From Alviniconcha marisindica (Eukaryota; Mollusca; Gastropoda; Provannidae): a stretch of 64,000 nt of DNA. The notes under the pieces are model-generated. The model ran no database searches. It was not told the DNA's origin and was given only the letters and a program-made list of their open reading frames with translations. Location: assembly GCA_018857735.1 (NCBI GenBank), contig JABMCL010000453.1, positions 1,296,501-1,360,500 of the forward strand, given 5' to 3'. This document shows positions 22,090 through 47,959 of the stretch, one piece after another; the stretch's first letter is position 1, and every line of letters starts with the position of its first letter. Made by a program: the position numbers and the translations under genes.

Positions 22090-23807
22090 TTTTCTCTTTA
22101 GTTTGGTTCTGTGCACTTTGCTGCCAGGACTCTGGCGGTGGTGCTGGCCCCTGATTGTCAGTGCAGCCCCCTGGACCGCTGGCAGAAGTTGAGGGTTTTG
22201 AGACTTGCCCATTTTTACCCTCGTCTTTGTAGTGCAACCAGCTGGTGATGGAACCTCCTTTTATGCAGCACTTGCAGACAGACGTGGCTAGAGGTTGCAG
22301 ACTTGTAAAGGTGGCTCCATTCTGTCAGTCTTCAGGTACCAAATTTGGTGTCTTGCAGACTTCTAAAGGTGGCTCCATTCTATTAGTCTTCAGGTACTTG
22401 ATTTGGTGTATTGCAGACTTGTAAAAGGGGCGGTACTAAATTTGGTGTATGGTAGAAGACCCCTGAGAATTTTGTCTTTGCTTCAGATATCAATGGTTAG
22501 TGTACTTTGCAGTCTCATTATGGTATGGCTGTCTCTGCTAGTTGTTGTCCACTGTCACTGTAGAGTGTAGTGTATGCAGTTGGTATTACAGCATTTGAGC
22601 CGGTGGGCAGACTCATGACATTAGTTGTTGTTCTTCTCCACAATGTGAACTTTTCACAGTCAGAGTTAATTTATGACAAAGTAGTTTAAAGAACAAGGGT
22701 GTTATGTTTTTAGTGCCCCCTCCCCCACCAGCATTTGAGGGTTATGTTTTTATTGCCCCCTCCCCATCCAGCATTTGAGTGTCATTTGGGTTAGCTCTTG
22801 GGTCTTCCTGTTCCACCACCACCTTGGGCCACCTCTGAACAAACAACAGGTTTTCTTAATCACCACATTAAGCCAAGCAGAGGTCATCAAATCACAGGCT
22901 GTAAGTTTTGTGTTGGCAAGAATTCTAAATGTGAAGTTCAGCTGTGAAACTTACATTCAGTAAAGGTGTAAGTGTGAGATTCAGCGGTAAAACTTACTTT
23001 CAGTAAAGTCTGGTAATAGTCCAGAAGTACCAGCAACTGCAGTACTGTGGAGACAAGCTGGTAATGGTATGGAACAGCCATTAATATTAGTGGCACTATA
23101 ACACCAACCTGACATTTGCAAAGTATTGATTTCATGTTTTGTTTTGGGGTCAGATAGAATTTGTTGTTTGGTAGATCTATGTAACTCTTCCAAAATAAAA
23201 TGTATTCTTGATGGTCAGGTTTTTGTTACCACTGTCCCATTTTCTTTTATTTCTATGTGAAAGAAAAATCTGTGACCACCAAATGTTCGCATTACTGTAA
23301 CTTTATGTTCCATAAATGGATCCTGTAAATTTTAATCTCTTTGTTCATTTTTGTTATTTCTACACGGTTTCTTTCAGTGCTATTTGACAGTGACAGCAAC
23401 ATCCAGAATCCAGTGATTCGCTTCCAAAGTACAAGGTTGATTTTCACTTTCTTCTGTGATTGTGGGTCCAGTTTGACTTTGAGAAGGGGAATATTGTTCT
23501 GCTGAGTTCTTTCAGTTAACCCAGAAAGGGTGAAAAGGGTCTGTCAGACATTGTTCATCCATAGCTGCTTATTTTCTCACTTTGCTTAGGACCAGACTCT
23601 TGGCAAAAGGGCAAAATTGAAAGGAAGATGCAGATATGTTGAAAAAGGCAAGATGGAAATGATGCTGAAAACACAGTCACATGAATAACGTTGGCTCACA
23701 CTGAATGTAAATTCATTCCTGCTCGCTTATACCATGAATATATGTATTCAGCACAGATTTTTCCAGCACACCTTTAGAAACGCACACATGCATATGCATA
23801 CACATAC

Positions 23808-23852
<45 letters not shown>

Positions 23853-26800
23853 GGAGTAGGGAAGGAAATATAAAAGTAGAAAATTATTTGCTGTCAAGCT
23901 TCATAGTACAACTTTTTTACAACTAAATACAAGTCAAGAACATTGTCTATCATAATAAAATATGCACAGGAAGCACATTAAAAAAAAAAGGTTTGTTCCT
24001 TCTTCACTCTTTAATCCCTTGGACAAGCTCCATGCACACCTTCTTGTTGCCAAGTGGTCTGTCTTCAGCTGAGATCAGTGCCTGCTTTGATAGTTCAGAA
24101 AGTGTTGCCAAGTGGTCTTGTCTTCATCTGGGATCAATGCCTGCTTTGATAGTTCAGAAAGTGTTGCCAAGTGGTCTTGTCTTCATCTGGGATCAGTGCC
24201 TGCTTTGATAGTTCAGAAAGTATTGCCAAGTGGTCTGTCTTCATCTGGGGTCAATGCCTACTTTGATAGTTCAGAAAGTGTTGCCAGTGTGGAGCTTGAT
24301 GTGAAGTACTTCATTCCAGCCATTTGAGGAGAGCTTTGTGTCTTTGGCGTGCAGTAACACAAGCCATCTTTTGTCCTGAGTGATGTCTTCTGGCTCTGCC
24401 TTTGGCTGACTGCCATCCTCACTGATGGTGGACTAGGTGCTCTGGGCTGCTGACTGCCAGTCTGGCTGAGCTTCAGGGGAGTTCCACTTCACCGATTTCT
24501 CTCAGTCTCATTTATGCAGCCTGGCCTGATTCGCATTACACTGTTGGTATACAGTTTGTTTCGTTCCTTAATTTACGCAGGGGCAGTGTTTTTAACTCAT
24601 TGAATTGAAGATGCTGTTGTCTTTAAATTTGCCCAGTGTTCCTGTGAATGACTTTAGAAGATGTTTCAATTTTGAGTAGTGATCTTTCACTGAACTCATT
24701 TCACACAGACATTTCATGAATATTGTTGTTGTTACGCTCTTTTTTTTTTTTTTCCTTTTTTTTTTTAAAGCCTCTTTCAAATCAGACAGTGGTATGTTGA
24801 CGCTATTTATCTACTGCTTGACATTATTGTAATGAACGATGAATGGGACACGCTGCATATTTTGTTGTTGTTGTACATATATAGTTATATGATTAACGTT
24901 TTACTTGTGTCTGGTTGATAAAATGGTGTGTGTATGTGTGTGCATGGATGTGTTTGTGTGTGCTGTCCTTCTGTATTACTTCGAGTGGAAACAGGTTGTA
25001 GATGATGTTAATCCTGTGACTGTTGTGCTGATTTATTGCAGGAGAACCGAGGTCTTGTTGTAAGTTGTATCAACTCTTGTGTGGTTTTTGTTTGTTTCTT
25101 TCTTTTTTGTGCGGGTGTGTGTAAGTGTCACCTTTTGCTTCTCAGAGACTGAGATTTGAATACAATGCTTTGTACAGTATGGTAGAGCTATGATAATGAT
25201 AACAGAACCTGTGATATTTGATTGTCAGTTGTCTACACAGTAATACCACTCGTTTCTTTCTGCTTGCTTGAGTGTTTGGGTTGTCCCGCTGTCTTAAGGA
25301 ATGGTGTACAAAATAACGAGTTCACCCCATTCAGTGCAAAATCATAAAACAAAGACCATAATTAGACCATAATCCTGGCATACACAAACACCTGCAGGAC
25401 TTAAGTAGAGTTTGTGATACAGAAGATGTGCTAGGTGGTAAATGGCATGTTATGAAGTGATACAGAAGATGTGCTAGGTGGTAAATGGCATGTTATGAAA
25501 ACAGTGCTGTTTCTCTTTCCAAGACTAGTGCTTATGGCTGCACGCACACTCAAGCCAGCGCTTAGCTGACCTCCATTGTCAGGCTGTTTTGATATGGACC
25601 TCTCTGAGGCAGATTTGTTAGTACATATGCTGCAGAGTGAATGCAGACAGTGACAGTACAGCATCGTCACCAGCAGGTACTGTTATTACTATTTTGTCTG
25701 CTGTTTATCGACAAACTTCCACTTTCACACAATTTCTTTTTCTGTTTTTTATTGTGCGTGTGTGTAATATGGTGCCTATAACGTGTAATGGCTTTGCAGG
25801 TGAAATGGCCGTTACAAGCGTTATGTGCAGCTTTTGTTGAAGTTAATGGTTGCTTCCCCTACCCCAACTTGGATGTGCTTTTTTCCTCTTTTAAAAAAAA
25901 AATGAGTTTCAATTTTGTTACAAAAATGATTCACTCCTGCTTATTCATACTGATTATGATTATGTTTTTCCCCACCCTTCCAAAGATTTCATGTTCCTAA
26001 TATTCTTACTTTCTCACTTTGACATAATTTGATTGCAGGTGGAATCCTAAGCAGTGGTGGGTAGAGTTATGTTTGAAGCAAAGCCATACCTCCTCCTCTC
26101 CCCTCCGCTCTGTGTTATTGTAAATGTCGTATACAACTGAAGAAGAATGGGAAAGGAAGAAAGAGATAATTACAACTAGACTACTTTACGTTGCCTAATG
26201 ATCAGCATTGACGTGATTGGCACCTTTTTTTTCCTTTCTTTCCTTCATTACTATGTCATGAGTGATAACTGGGGGAGTTTGACAAGGATGATATGCAGAA
26301 TAAAGGTGATCCCATATCAACTGGTGTCCTTGTGACTGAACTTGGAGAGTGTGCGTGTTTGTCTGTGTGAGTGACTGTCACTCTTGCATCCTCTCTTTGC
26401 TTATCCGTCTTGAACCCTAGTGTGTGTCACAGTGGGTGTATGTTTGTGGGTCATAGAGTGGGGTGGGGGTGGGGGGAGAGACACATGCACGCACGCATGC
26501 ACATACCAACATTGAATCACTCGGGGCTGAGTTGATCAGGGAGGCTAAGGAGAGATGTTTTCAGAGGGGACTTGAAGTGTTAACACATGGCCATTGAATC
26601 ACTCAGGGCCGAGTTGACCAGACAGGCTAAAGAGATAAGTTTTTACAGGGGATTTAAAGTGTTGACAGTTGCAGTTTTTCTCAGCTGTGTTAGGGCCCTG
26701 CCATGTTTGGCCTTGAGTGAGTTTAGAGGTGTACAGAGTTGTTTCAAACTTTCTTGCTCAACTATTTTCATGGACATTCTTAAAACTGGAAGACATTCAA

Positions 26801-27790
26801 CCCAGTGTTCAAGGCTGCCTGGCTGACTTGATGTTAAAAAAAAATTCTTTAAAAAAAAGTTACAAGGCAAATCGTTATTCAATGTTGTGGGTCAGGAAAC
26901 TTGTGAATAGAGTGGAAGACTTAGAAGGTGGCTGGTAGCACTGTGCAAAGAAATCAAGGAGAGTACTGATGTTAGCAGGATATCCAAGATGTTAGCGATG
27001 ATAAGGCAATAAGACGAAGGTAGTGATGATGATGACACTGACAATATTGATGATCAGTGCAGCAGAGAGATGACCTGTTCATCACCAACTTCTTAGCTCA
27101 TTACTGATGCCATCTCCACCCAGCCATGATGTTGAGCTACAGACAATGGCGACACTGTCATCAACATCTACAGCAGAAACAGCATGACACTATCAGCATT
27201 TGAATGTCTTCCTGCCCAAGTTGGTGTATGCTGCTCGGCCTGCGGCTCTGGTGGTCTCAGCTCTTGCAGTCCATTTGCCATGATTGCCTCCCATCATGGA
27301 GGGTGTGCTGTGAAATCCTTGTCAGTAGACAGTAGCTCAAAAATGAAGTATCCACTGAGCTAATGGGGACCAGATTGGATTGCCTCCTTTAGTTTAAATG
27401 GGTCCAGGACACTTGTCCACTGGATGTTTATCCGCAGTCCTACGACAAAAGCAGACATTTGCCCACCGCAATGCTTCAAGGTGGCTGGCCTGAGTGTTTC
27501 CCTGTGTTCTCAGGCTGGCTAACCAAAGATGTTGATTTGCAATGTGCTAAATGCAAATCAATGTCTTTGGGTAACCAGTCTTCTTCAGCACTTGACTTTT
27601 GGCTATCCAGTACTCCCCAATACTCACCCACTCTGCTACTTAAAAAATAAAATAAAATCTATGATGAGAAAATAAAACAATCCTGAATCTTGAGTAGTGC
27701 ATGCAGAACTACACCGAATGAAGCTGATGAACATGGACAGACCCATGATGTTTCTCTTTAAATTGCACACAGACAACAATTTTCATTTAA
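22090..27790. other. Intergenic or UTR sequence between convergent genes; no gene seen
   Basis: The frames here are short and lack recognisable domains. It contains a ~58-bp repeat in 2-3 copies (22290-22450), a (GA)n run (23811-23848), a 4-copy repeat (24050-24295) and a 43-bp duplication (25408-25500). Long 3' UTRs of KCMF1 or the ankyrin gene could extend into it. Confidence 0.5.
24050..24295. repeat. ~60-bp tandem repeat, 4 copies
   Basis: Units share TTTGATAGTTCAGAAAGT and GTTGCCAAGTGGTCT. Confidence 0.85.
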
Positions 27791-28094
27791 AAGTAACTTT
27801 TTATTGTTTCTTTTAACAACAACAGTGCCTTTTTCTCGTCTGTGCCCTGGTCAACAAACCAGGCAACAACAACAACAGCAACTGTAACAATGACATGGAC
27901 AGCAATAAACGCCCCTCTATTTGACCAAAAAATTGGATTCCACACCAACATAATGTGTAAACGAAATCGACTTAGTGGATAAAAACAACAGGAGATGCCG
28001 TATTTCTCATATGTAAATAGTGCTAAACAACAGCCACCCCACAAAAACAGAACGGCTTTCCCCTGTAAAATGACACTCTGCTCTCGGAGTCAAT

Positions 28095-28385
28095 AACCGA
28101 TCATGATGGGAGCAGTGATCATGGTGAGATGCAATGATTATGATTGGATGCAATGATCACGTAGCTGTGTAATGATCACGATGGGATGCAATGAATATGA
28201 TGGGATGCAATGATTATGGTGGGATTCAATGATCACAATGGGATGTAATGACCACACTGGGATGCAAAGATCATGATGGGATGCAATGATCATAATGGAA
28301 TAGAATAATCATGATGGGATGCAATGATCATGATGGAATGGGATGTAATGATCACAATGGGATAGAATGATCATGATGGAATGCC
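28095..28385. repeat. ~18-bp degenerate minisatellite
   Basis: About 15 variants of GATGGGATGCAATGATCA. No coding meaning is seen. Confidence 0.85.
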
Positions 28386-29266
28386 GTCAATAATCATGGT
28401 AATCAACATTGCATGGAATGCCAGTATTATAACAAGAAAAACATACTCCAACAGAAAAGCAGTCATAAATAACCAAAACACTACCGCAACTGATCATCAT
28501 AAGATTACACACCTTCACATGGCACAGGTACAGTGAAATAATGTATTACATCTCAACCCACACCCCCATCCCACAAACAACAAAAAAGGAAAAGAATTCA
28601 CAACTAATCATCCAATTACTTCACACAGAAACTGATCAGACTGATGCACAAAGGAACTTTTTGTTGTTGTTGCAACTATGCAATGAAAGCGCAAAGCTGT
28701 CAACAGTGTCTTTGTGTTTTCATCTCAAATGGTGAAGCAGGGAGTCTGTGAAACAGAATTCTGCCAGCTGAGGGACAGTGGCCCAAGCAGTCTGTAAAAC
28801 ATGGACTTTGTGATACGCTAAACAGAACAAGTGGGGTCTGAACGAGCATCAGGTCTCACACCTCATGTCTGTCTCTTTCATTGTATATATAAGTCAAATG
28901 AATGTGAATGTGTAGACTATATTATTGTTAGTGGCATAATCATCTTGGAACTCATACAGCATCCATGTAGGCTATGACTTTCAAGACCCCCCTCCCCCAA
29001 CACCCACAGGTGTATATATATATATATACAGAACAGAAGACTGGGTGAAAAAAAGAGTGAAGGAGGAAGAGCAGGAACAAGACAAGAAGAGTAGAAAAGA
29101 AAGAAAAAGTTTTTTTTTAAAGGGAGGTTATAAATAAAAGCTGTCATGAAGGTAAGAAGAATCTTACAACTGATGTCTGATGTGCATTTCACAACACACA
29201 CAGAGACAGGCAGGCAGACAGACAGACAGACAGAGAGAGACAGTGACAGACAGATAATGATAATAC

Positions 29267-29272
29267 TTTATT
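29267..29272 (-). terminator. Candidate poly(A) signal for the minus-strand ankyrin gene
   Basis: TTTATT on the plus strand is AATAAA on the minus strand, about 1.5 kb past the stop at 30802. Another lies at 27800-27805. Either is possible; no transcript evidence. Confidence 0.25.
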
Positions 29273-30191
29273 ATGCAATGATAAAAATGTCAGCACAAGT
29301 AGGCTTTTTTTTTGTTACACATCTGTCCCTGTGGACAAACACAACAACACTCAACAAAGCAAAATAAACTACAAGTAATTGAATTGTGGTTTGGTTTACT
29401 GTCTAAAGAGAAGCGTGGGGGGCGGGAGGGGGTTGCAGAGCAAAAGAAAGGGAGAGGGAGAGAGATTCAGATGCTGAGGTGGGGGAGTCACAATAACATG
29501 CCAATTATTTAAGACAAAAAATATCTGGGGATACTTGTCAGTAGGGAACAAAACGTCAGGCATAAAAAAGCAGTGTGGTAGTTTGTTGGTGGTTCACACT
29601 AAGTCGGTGAGGGAACAAGTCCACTTCTGACATCCCTGTTGTGGCATAATACTGCCGCAGCCTAAACAGGACACAGCCTGGTGGCTCTGCACTCTTCAAG
29701 AAGCAGCATGCAATTAGCCTTTTGGCATACAAGTGTTACAGAGAAACAATGAGACAGGAACTAGTGCCGAAATACTGAAGCACAATGAGTAGCTACAATT
29801 CCTACAACTAACTGTACATCTGGAACATTGCACCAATTCCCTTCCATCACAACGTGCATGATGTCTGTGAAAGTCACACAGATACAATTCCAGCAAACAT
29901 CAGTCCTTCCCACGCTTACTGACTAGTAACAAACAAGTGGTTTACGGAATACTCACTGGACTCCCATTCAAAGCCAGGAAAAGTCCAAGTTTTTGTTTTT
30001 CTTTTAGACTCCTCCGTGACTGAAAATGGGCCAAGTTTGTCAAAAGCTGTTCCAAATGAGTTATGCTAAGCCCAGATCATCATGGCGGAAAGTCAGAGCA
30101 ACCTTTCATGAGCAGCAGCCACTCATTATTACAGGCTCACATTTCTCCAGTGAGTCAAAAGACCTGGACACTTGGCATTAACATCTCACAT

Positions 30192-30248
30192 GATAGTAAG
30201 TTGGTGTTTTATGCCCAGTCAACCAGTGTGGTTATATCAGGGCGATAC
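30192..30248 (-). repeat. SINE-like fragment (core motif), reverse orientation
   Basis: AGTTGGTGTTTTATGCCCAG then ATATCAGGGCGATA. This is the near-exact reverse complement of 43225-43275. Confidence 0.7.
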
Positions 30249-30369
30249 ATCTCACATGAACAAATACACCATTTCTGTAACAATCAACACCCACAACAGG
30301 ATAGCATTTATGTAACAAATCAGGTCCATACTGACAAATAAACAAACAAACAAAAACACTTTCATTCAA

Positions 30370-30765
30370 CAGGGCACTCTTTCCGTGACAAGCAACACTG
30401 AAAATCAGGGTACCTTTACCTAACAACAAACACGGAAACCTTTCCTCAACTACCCACACAAAATAATGATGAATGGGGTACCTTTACCCTTTACATATCC
30501 ACACTAATGACAAATGGGGTACCCTTAACCAAACCACCCACACAATAACCACCGGAACACCGTTTCCCTAATATCCACACTACAGTGACAAACACGGTAT
30601 CCTTTCCCCAGCAAATGATGAATGGGGTACCCTTACCTGAGCAACCCACACTAACAACAATCAGGGTACCATTTTCCCAACAGTCCACGTGCAACAGAGA
30701 GGGTAAGGTGCCCATTTCCCAACAACAGCATTGGTGACCTTCTCCTTGAGCAGCCCACACTGAGG
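30370..30765. repeat. Degenerate ~50-bp tandem repeat in the presumed 3' UTR of the ankyrin gene
   Basis: GGGTACC(C/T)TTACC recurs about eight times with phrases such as CCCACACTAA. It starts about 40 nt beyond the stop codon of the minus-strand gene, so it would probably be transcribed. Confidence 0.65.
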
Positions 30766-30801
30766 AGAAACAGTGCAGGTAGGCCAGAGTGCAGCGTGCG
30801 C

Positions 30802-44072
<13,271 letters not shown>

Positions 44073-44560
44073 TGCTGAATTGCTGAGCGTCTATGCCGAC
44101 CAAAAGTTCACTTCCGGGTCAGAAAATGTCGTCTGCTTGCCCCCAAAATTGCGAGTTTTGTAACTTATGATTAACAGTGCTGTTTGGTTGTTGTGACGAG
44201 TGCATGAGTGATGCTGGCAGCATAGATTTGGATGCATATAATTAAGAGACTGACGATTCAAAAAAGAAGAAGAAAAAACGAGTAAAATAAAGAAAAGAAA
44301 AGCGGAAGTTGTCATTTACTGTTGAGGTTGCGTCCCTTCATCTGCCTTGCATTTTTTCCAACCAGCAAACCGAGTACTGAGCATAAGGCAGTGATGCACC
44401 TGTAGATCTTCAAACATTTGTAAGTGTTGATTGTTATGATGGAAGCGTCACTGTTATTTTGTGTGTGAAGCCATTTTATTGGTGTCATTTTATTTAGATT
44501 GAAACACACAGTCTCACACACACACACACTGGCATTAGTGCAGTTGGATTTTGTATTATT
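44073..44560. promoter_or_regulatory. Probable divergent promoter region, ankyrin gene (-) / BBIP1-like gene (+)
   Basis: This is the interval upstream of the ankyrin start codon, facing away from the plus-strand BBIP1-like gene. No TATA box is obvious. A 5' non-coding exon for the BBIP1-like gene should lie here or before 45850, but I could not place one confidently. Confidence 0.4.
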
Positions 44561-45117
44561 TTGCTTGGTTTCAGATTTCCTTCACCCCCGGCCTTCAGCA
44601 AATAGCAGGCAAGATTAGATCTAGTCACAGCCGGCAGACGGCAGAAGTGTCATCTGTTGTAACTGGAACTGGAACTCATCCTGAAACAGCAGCATCAAGA
44701 ATTCTGGTCAACTCTGTCTTTGGCAGTCACTTTCTGGGCGCTTGAGATAACGTCAACACCAGCACCATCATTATCAGAGACTTGAACATCAACATTACAC
44801 GTCACCAAAACTTGACTGTGACTGAGACTGTTTGACCATTATTAGGCCTTCGCCAACAACACCTCGGGTGAGATGCCAACAATGTGGTAGAAATATTGTT
44901 AAATACATAATTATAAAAATTAAAAATAAATCAGCTGATATTTTAGCTGTTTTTCTGACATTGATGTTCATAACTTGACCGTTAATTAGGGATCATGTTA
45001 ACTCATGTTTTATGCATATTTTACGCAGGTTTTAATACACATACATGGTTTTTAGATCGTCACTCAGATTGCGTGGACACAAAAATGATGGACCCTTAAG
45101 CATTTTTCTGCATGTTT

Positions 45118-45119
<2 letters not shown>

Positions 45120-45205
<86 letters not shown>
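45120..45205. repeat. (CA)n/(AT)n microsatellite
   Basis: About 32 nt of CA followed by about 52 nt of AT. Confidence 0.95.
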
Positions 45206-45210
<5 letters not shown>

Positions 45211-45379
45211 GAGGCCATACGCAGTTTTTAAAAACTGTACACAATCCCTGGTGTGTAAATTATGATAATGCTTGTTCAGAAAGACTTTTGGTTGAGAATG
45301 AGAGGGAGGGTGGGGGGAAGGGGTGGCTGAATGAATCCAAGGTTATTGTGTCAGTATACATGTACAGTCACACAACAGT

Positions 45380-45872
45380 GTGTCAGGATGACTGGGGCAA
45401 GGGGGAGGGGAGGTGAAACAGTCACAGTGATGTTGCCCACTGTGACAGGATGTGGGGGGAGGGCAAGGTGTGCTCCGACAGGATGTTGGGGGACAAGGTG
45501 GCACAGTGAATGATGTTGCCCACTGTGACAGGATGTCAGGGGGTGAGGGCAAGGTGTGCACAGTCACAGTGATTTGCTGCCTGCTGTGACAGGATGTTGG
45601 GGGCAGTGGGGGGGGGGCAAGGTGTGCACAGTCACAGTGATGTTGCTGCCTGCTGTGACAGGATGTTGGGGGCAGTGGGGGGGGGGGGGGAGTGCACATC
45701 ACAGTGATATTGCTGCCTGCTGTGACAGGATGTTGGGGGCAGTGGGGGGGGGAGGAGGGGGAGTGTGCACAGTCACAGTGATGTTGCTGCCTGCTGTGAC
45801 AGGATGTTGGGGGCAGTGGGGGGGGGGGGGGACAAGGTGTGCAGTCACAGTGATGTTGCTGCCACTGTGCTG
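45380..45872. repeat. ~70-bp minisatellite built from the BBIP1 exon acceptor and start codon
   Basis: Seven to eight copies of TGCTGTGACAG/GATGTTGGGGG or close variants. The real junction is TGTGACAG/GATGTCGGGGG. Most copies also keep an echo of the exon's GAGAACAAGGTG (as GAGGGCAAGGTG at about 45547). They add CACAGTCACAGTGATGTTGC, which also precedes the true acceptor. G-runs vary in length. Confidence 0.93.
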
Positions 45873-45879
45873 TGACAGG

Positions 45880-46107
45880 ATGTCGGGGGGTGAGAACAAG
45901 GTGGAGCTGCAGGAGGTGCTGCCCAAGCAGGGCCTGGTGTACCAGGAGGACATGCCCACTGTGGTGCTGTGCAAGCCCAAGCTGCTGCCCCTCAAGTCGG
46001 TCACGCTGGAGAAGATGGAGAAGATGCAGAAGGAAGCCATGGAGGAGGTGAAGGCGCAGGAGCTGAAAGAACTTGGGCAAGACGCTGAACTGTTCAAAGG
46101 ATATTGA
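45880..46107 (+). CDS. BBIP1: BBIP1-like BBSome-interacting protein 1
   Basis: BBIP1 (BBIP10) is a small BBSome subunit needed for BBSome assembly and ciliary trafficking (family knowledge). This single exon encodes 75 residues from ATG 45880 to TGA 46107. The diagnostic block EVLPKQG, then VLCKPKLLPLKS and TLEKMEKM, matches BBIP1. A charged helical tail, EEVKAQELKELGQDAELF, follows. The exon's acceptor TGTGACAG ends at 45878, one base before the ATG, so upstream exon(s) are untranslated. The length fits the family (70-90 aa). It is divergent from the ankyrin gene, and its acceptor region is repeated in the preceding array. Confidence 0.93.
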   Translation: MSGGENKVELQEVLPKQGLVYQEDMPTVVLCKPKLLPLKSVTLEKMEKMQKEAMEEVKAQELKELGQDAELFKGY

Positions 46108-47950
46108 TTTCTTTTCCTTATTGCACTGTATTGATTTATCCTTTGCAAGATGTGATGATGTTTGAGTTGCTTGATGTGTGTTTGTCCTGTTATGCCATTC
46201 TAGTAGATGTTACTAAGTCTGCCCACAATTGAGGTGCTGAGAGAGTGACACCTCAAAGAAACAAGAGCTGAGATGCCTGACAATAACATTTGTGAATTTC
46301 CTGTAATTGTCTTTGGATTTTGAGCTACAGGGTTTAACTTCAGGTTGGAAACAAGCAGTTGCTTTGTCAGATGCCTGTGCAGTGTTGCTGTTTTTTTCTT
46401 CTTCTTTCAGACAGTAGTGTCTGTGTAGGGAACCGCTAAAGGAACTAGCCTTCTCAAACATGTCCTGCCCAGCAGGTAAAACAGATAACAAATCAAAACT
46501 TTGAATCAAGGATTTTGTCTTAAATGCTCTATTGATTTTAATTTATATATATATATATATATATATCCAATTGTGGTCCAGGTTTTGCATGTATTGATCA
46601 GCGTGACACAACGACAATGAATGTCTTAGCTTGCCCATGTTGGGTGCATTGCCTCTGATACTGGGATTGAAAGTTGTTTACACACATTGCGGAAGGAACA
46701 ACTGCATGGTTAAAATCAGCTCAAAAGGATGAAAGTGTGCACAGTGTATGACTGTAGCTAAATGGTTCCACCTGTCCTTGCATTAGTGATTTCAACCATA
46801 GATGTACAAGCATGAATCATTGTGTCGTTAAGAGTGTTGAAGTTGGGTTCCTTAGTATAGTTCATGTGATGACTTGGTTCATAAGGTGGATGTGCGTATG
46901 GCGGCATATTGTAAACAAGTTTATTACTTTTGTGCGTTTGACTTGACAGAAGTTTGACTATTTTTTTAAAAACATTGCTAACATTGTGCACATGTGTGTG
47001 TGTGTGTATGTGCACATGTGCGCGTGTGTACATGTGTGCGTGTGTGCATGATGCATGTGTGTGTGTGTGTGTTTGTGAGAGAGAGAGAGAGGTTAAAATC
47101 AAATAATTATACTGGAACCACCCACCACGCTAAGATAAACTCCGAAATAATGCTAGGGACAAATTCATTTGAACAGTGCTGCTATATTTTCCATTCAATT
47201 TACAAGTACATTCTGTTGAGACTTTCAATATTTTCATTAGAAGAGATGATTTGGATGGTCCTACACAGGGATGTGTTGGGAGTGAAATCATGAATGATAC
47301 ATGGACAGCGTGTGTGTACATATGTTCCAGACGGCAGATATAGAGTTTCTCTGAAAGTGACTGGAAAGTTTCATGAATGTCATGTTTGTGTGTTTGAAGA
47401 AATACTGTGACATTAAAGACAATGATTAAAAAAAAGTAATATGTAATTTCATTGAGACATTTCTACTATGTGTGTGTGTGTGTGTGTGCATTCGTGTATG
47501 TGTGCATGTGTGTGTGTGTGTGTGTGAGCGTGCATGTGCAGACTGCAGAAACACAGCAGTGGCGTTCTCTCTCTCTCTCACTCTGTGAGTTTGATCCACT
47601 AGTCTCTAATAATAAAGTTTATTCCTTCATTTGTATTCTGTCTGTCACTCGCTCTCCCTCCTTCTCTCTCTCTCCCCCCCCCCCCCCCACCCCCCGCACA
47701 TAACCTACTGGCTGTCACACATCTTACGTTATACTGATCAGACTGTTCTAACTAGCACTTTGGCAGTAAAGCACTATTGAGGAGATAACTATACTCAGCC
47801 AAGAAGTCAGTGAATACTCTTTCTTCAAAAACGATGTGGTCTAGTATTATTACTACAGACCGAGAGTGTACTCGGAAGAAGATGTAGCGTAGTGCCTGTT
47901 ACTGATTCTCAAAGTACATTGCTCGACACACTGAATACGGCACGTTCATA
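46108..47950. other. BBIP1 3' UTR and flank; no further gene seen
   Basis: It contains an (AT)n run (46545-46566), GT-rich runs near 46994-47080 and 47468-47525, ATTAAA at 47411 as a possible poly(A) signal, and a C-rich run near 47678-47695. No coding exon is recognised. Confidence 0.5.
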
Positions 47951-47959
47951 CGACTGTTG

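Noticed and set aside
25637..25680. Possible extra exon with GT after CACCAGCAG
   Set aside because: No acceptor partner, homology or reading-frame continuity with KCMF1.
44551..44745. ORF as a coding 5' exon of the BBIP1-like gene
   Set aside because: No donor in a phase that joins the BBIP1 exon, whose acceptor is one base before its own ATG; it may be non-coding leader at most.
45343..46080. 245-codon minus-strand ORF opposite BBIP1
   Set aside because: It is a shadow of the BBIP1 exon and its G-rich upstream array; proline/serine-rich only because of the repeats.
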